Assembly (NCBI GenBank): GCA_021773135.1
Contig: JAJFKP010000017.1
Coordinates: forward strand, 1 to 50,519
Direction of reading: 5' to 3'
From: Woeseiaceae bacterium
GTDB taxonomy: Bacteria; Pseudomonadota; Gammaproteobacteria; Steroidobacterales; Woeseiaceae
DNA: 50,519 bases
The notes beneath the pieces were generated by a model. It searched no databases. It saw nothing but the letters and a program-made list of their open reading frames with translations, and was not told where the DNA came from. Position numbers and translations under genes: made by a program. Every line of letters begins with the position of its first letter. The first letter of the stretch is position 1. Shown here one piece after another: positions 49,733 to 50,519 of this stretch.

Positions 49733-50519
49733 TGTCAGCAGAAAGACCAGCGCAACCTATTATTGGCGAGGCTCCGGCGTTTCTGGAGATGCTCGAGCAT
49801 GTGTCCAGGGCCGCCCCGCTGAACAAACCATTACTCGTCGTTGGTGAACGGGGCACGGGCAAGGAACTCATCGCCTCCCGTCTGCATTTCTTGTCCAGAC
49901 GCTGGGAGCAGCCCCTGGTGAAGGTCAACTGCGCGGCACTGACGGAGTCTATCCTCGAGTCGGAACTGTTTGGACACGAGGCAGGTGCATTTACAGGTGC
50001 CGTGAAAGCCCATATCGGCCATTTCGAGCGCGCCGACGGCGGCACACTCGTTCTGGATGAACTTGCAACCATTTCGCTGCGCATGCAGGAAAAGATTCTG
50101 CGCGTAATCGAGTATGGCGAAATGCAGCGCGTCGGTGGCAGTGAAACGCTATCGGTCGACGTGCGGATTGCAGGTTTAACGAATGCCGATCTGGAAGCGT
50201 TGGTTGAGGATGGCAAATTTCGGGAAGACCTTCTGGACCGGCTTGCCTTCGACGTGATCACAATACCGCCTCTGCGCGAGAGGCTCGAGGATATATTGCC
50301 GCTCGCTTATGCCTTCGCGCTCAACATGATAAGCGAACTTGAACTGCCACTGTTTCCGGGATTCAGTGCACGGGCCTCATCGTCTCTGTTACGTCACGAC
50401 TGGCCCGGAAACGTGCGTGAGCTGAAAAATGCGGTAGAGCGATCCGTTTACCGCCTTCCCGACAAGTCCAAACAGGTTTCGCAAATCGCTTTTGATCCGT
50501 TTGACTCCCCGTATCGTTT
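49732..50519 (+). CDS. pspF: PspF, sigma-54 activator of the psp operon (3' truncated)
   Basis: 262 codons visible; the gene continues past the window. The N-terminus (M-S-A-E-R ... G-E-A-P-A-F-L-E-M-L-E) aligns with E. coli PspF. Walker A is G-E-R-G-T-G-K-E (38-45) and the sigma-54 contact loop G-A-F-T-G-A is at 85-90. Walker B is L-V-L-D-E-L, followed by D-W-P-G-N-V-R-E-L-K-N. No receiver domain, as expected for PspF. The C-terminal DNA-binding helix-turn-helix is outside the window. There is no obvious Shine-Dalgarno, since the second inverted repeat occupies the place. Confidence 0.93.
   Translation, partial: MSAERPAQPIIGEAPAFLEMLEHVSRAAPLNKPLLVVGERGTGKELIASRLHFLSRRWEQPLVKVNCAALTESILESELFGHEAGAFTGAVKAHIGHFERADGGTLVLDELATISLRMQEKILRVIEYGEMQRVGGSETLSVDVRIAGLTNADLEALVEDGKFREDLLDRLAFDVITIPPLRERLEDILPLAYAFALNMISELELPLFPGFSARASSSLLRHDWPGNVRELKNAVERSVYRLPDKSKQVSQIAFDPFDSPYR

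Noticed and set aside
1-50519. CRISPR array, insertion sequence, prophage or integron
   Set aside because: No regular repeat-spacer pattern, transposase, integrase or phage structural gene was seen on either strand.

Overview
This window looks like a chromosomal segment of a marine or sediment gammaproteobacterium, possibly of the Woeseiaceae/Steroidobacterales type. That is an inference from gene content: a proteobacterial (type 1) GshA, a PspF-PspABC stress module, an ECF sigma cassette, a 2-oxoacid:acceptor oxidoreductase with a GltD-like partner, and many SLC13 and alpha/beta-hydrolase genes. There is no rRNA, tRNA, phage, insertion sequence or CRISPR array that I can see. Most of the window is ordinary, densely packed housekeeping and accessory metabolism. 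About 50 genes are on both strands in short operons, many with 1-8 base start/stop overlaps.

Layout. 1-3.2 kb: the end of a secreted Ig-like/fibronectin III protein, an AT-rich spacer, then a coupled pair of a coiled-coil membrane protein and a von Willebrand A lipoprotein of unknown function. 3.2-9.6 kb (minus strand): an esterase, a calcineurin-like phosphatase overlapping a P-loop kinase, a 3-methyladenine DNA glycosylase, then an N-acyl-D-amino-acid deacylase-like lipoprotein coupled to a DASS transporter. 9.6-15.1 kb (minus): an unknown exported protein flanked by two perfect hairpins, a cysteine-desulfurase-like enzyme, an ECF sigma/membrane-protein cassette and a Tat-exported NAD-dependent epimerase-like protein. 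15.2-20.0 kb (minus): a three-gene Kor operon. 20.2-26.0 kb (minus): dihydroorotase, prolyl iminopeptidase and a C39-peptidase ABC exporter with its HlyD-type adaptor.

26.1-42 kb: threonine dehydratase, a class II aldolase, a candidate small structured RNA ending in a strong intrinsic terminator, a DUF1761 membrane protein, a UvrD/Rep helicase, an alpha/beta hydrolase, an SLC13 permease with four RCK-C-like domains, a quinone oxidoreductase and a BphA4-like FAD reductase. After these come two tandem related membrane-anchored proteins, a sulfotransferase-like protein coupled to a class IV aminotransferase, and glutamate-cysteine ligase. 42-47 kb: DUF2845 protein, bactofilin, a receiver-TM-OmpA-like hybrid divergent from a HAMP-PAS-GGDEF-EAL protein. 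47-50.5 kb: a small exported protein facing, across a bidirectional terminator, a five-gene psp operon (pspA, pspB, two pspC-type genes, and a 73-residue protein with a PspC-like tail). This operon is divergent from pspF, with a recognisable sigma-54 promoter and two matching inverted repeats 40 bp apart.

The most unusual items are the receiver-TM-OmpA-like hybrid, the sulfotransferase/aminotransferase pair that mirrors a plant fusion protein, the candidate sRNA at 28.7 kb, the tandem paralogues at 37-38.5 kb, the extended psp operon with its regulatory region, and the membrane/vWA lipoprotein pair.
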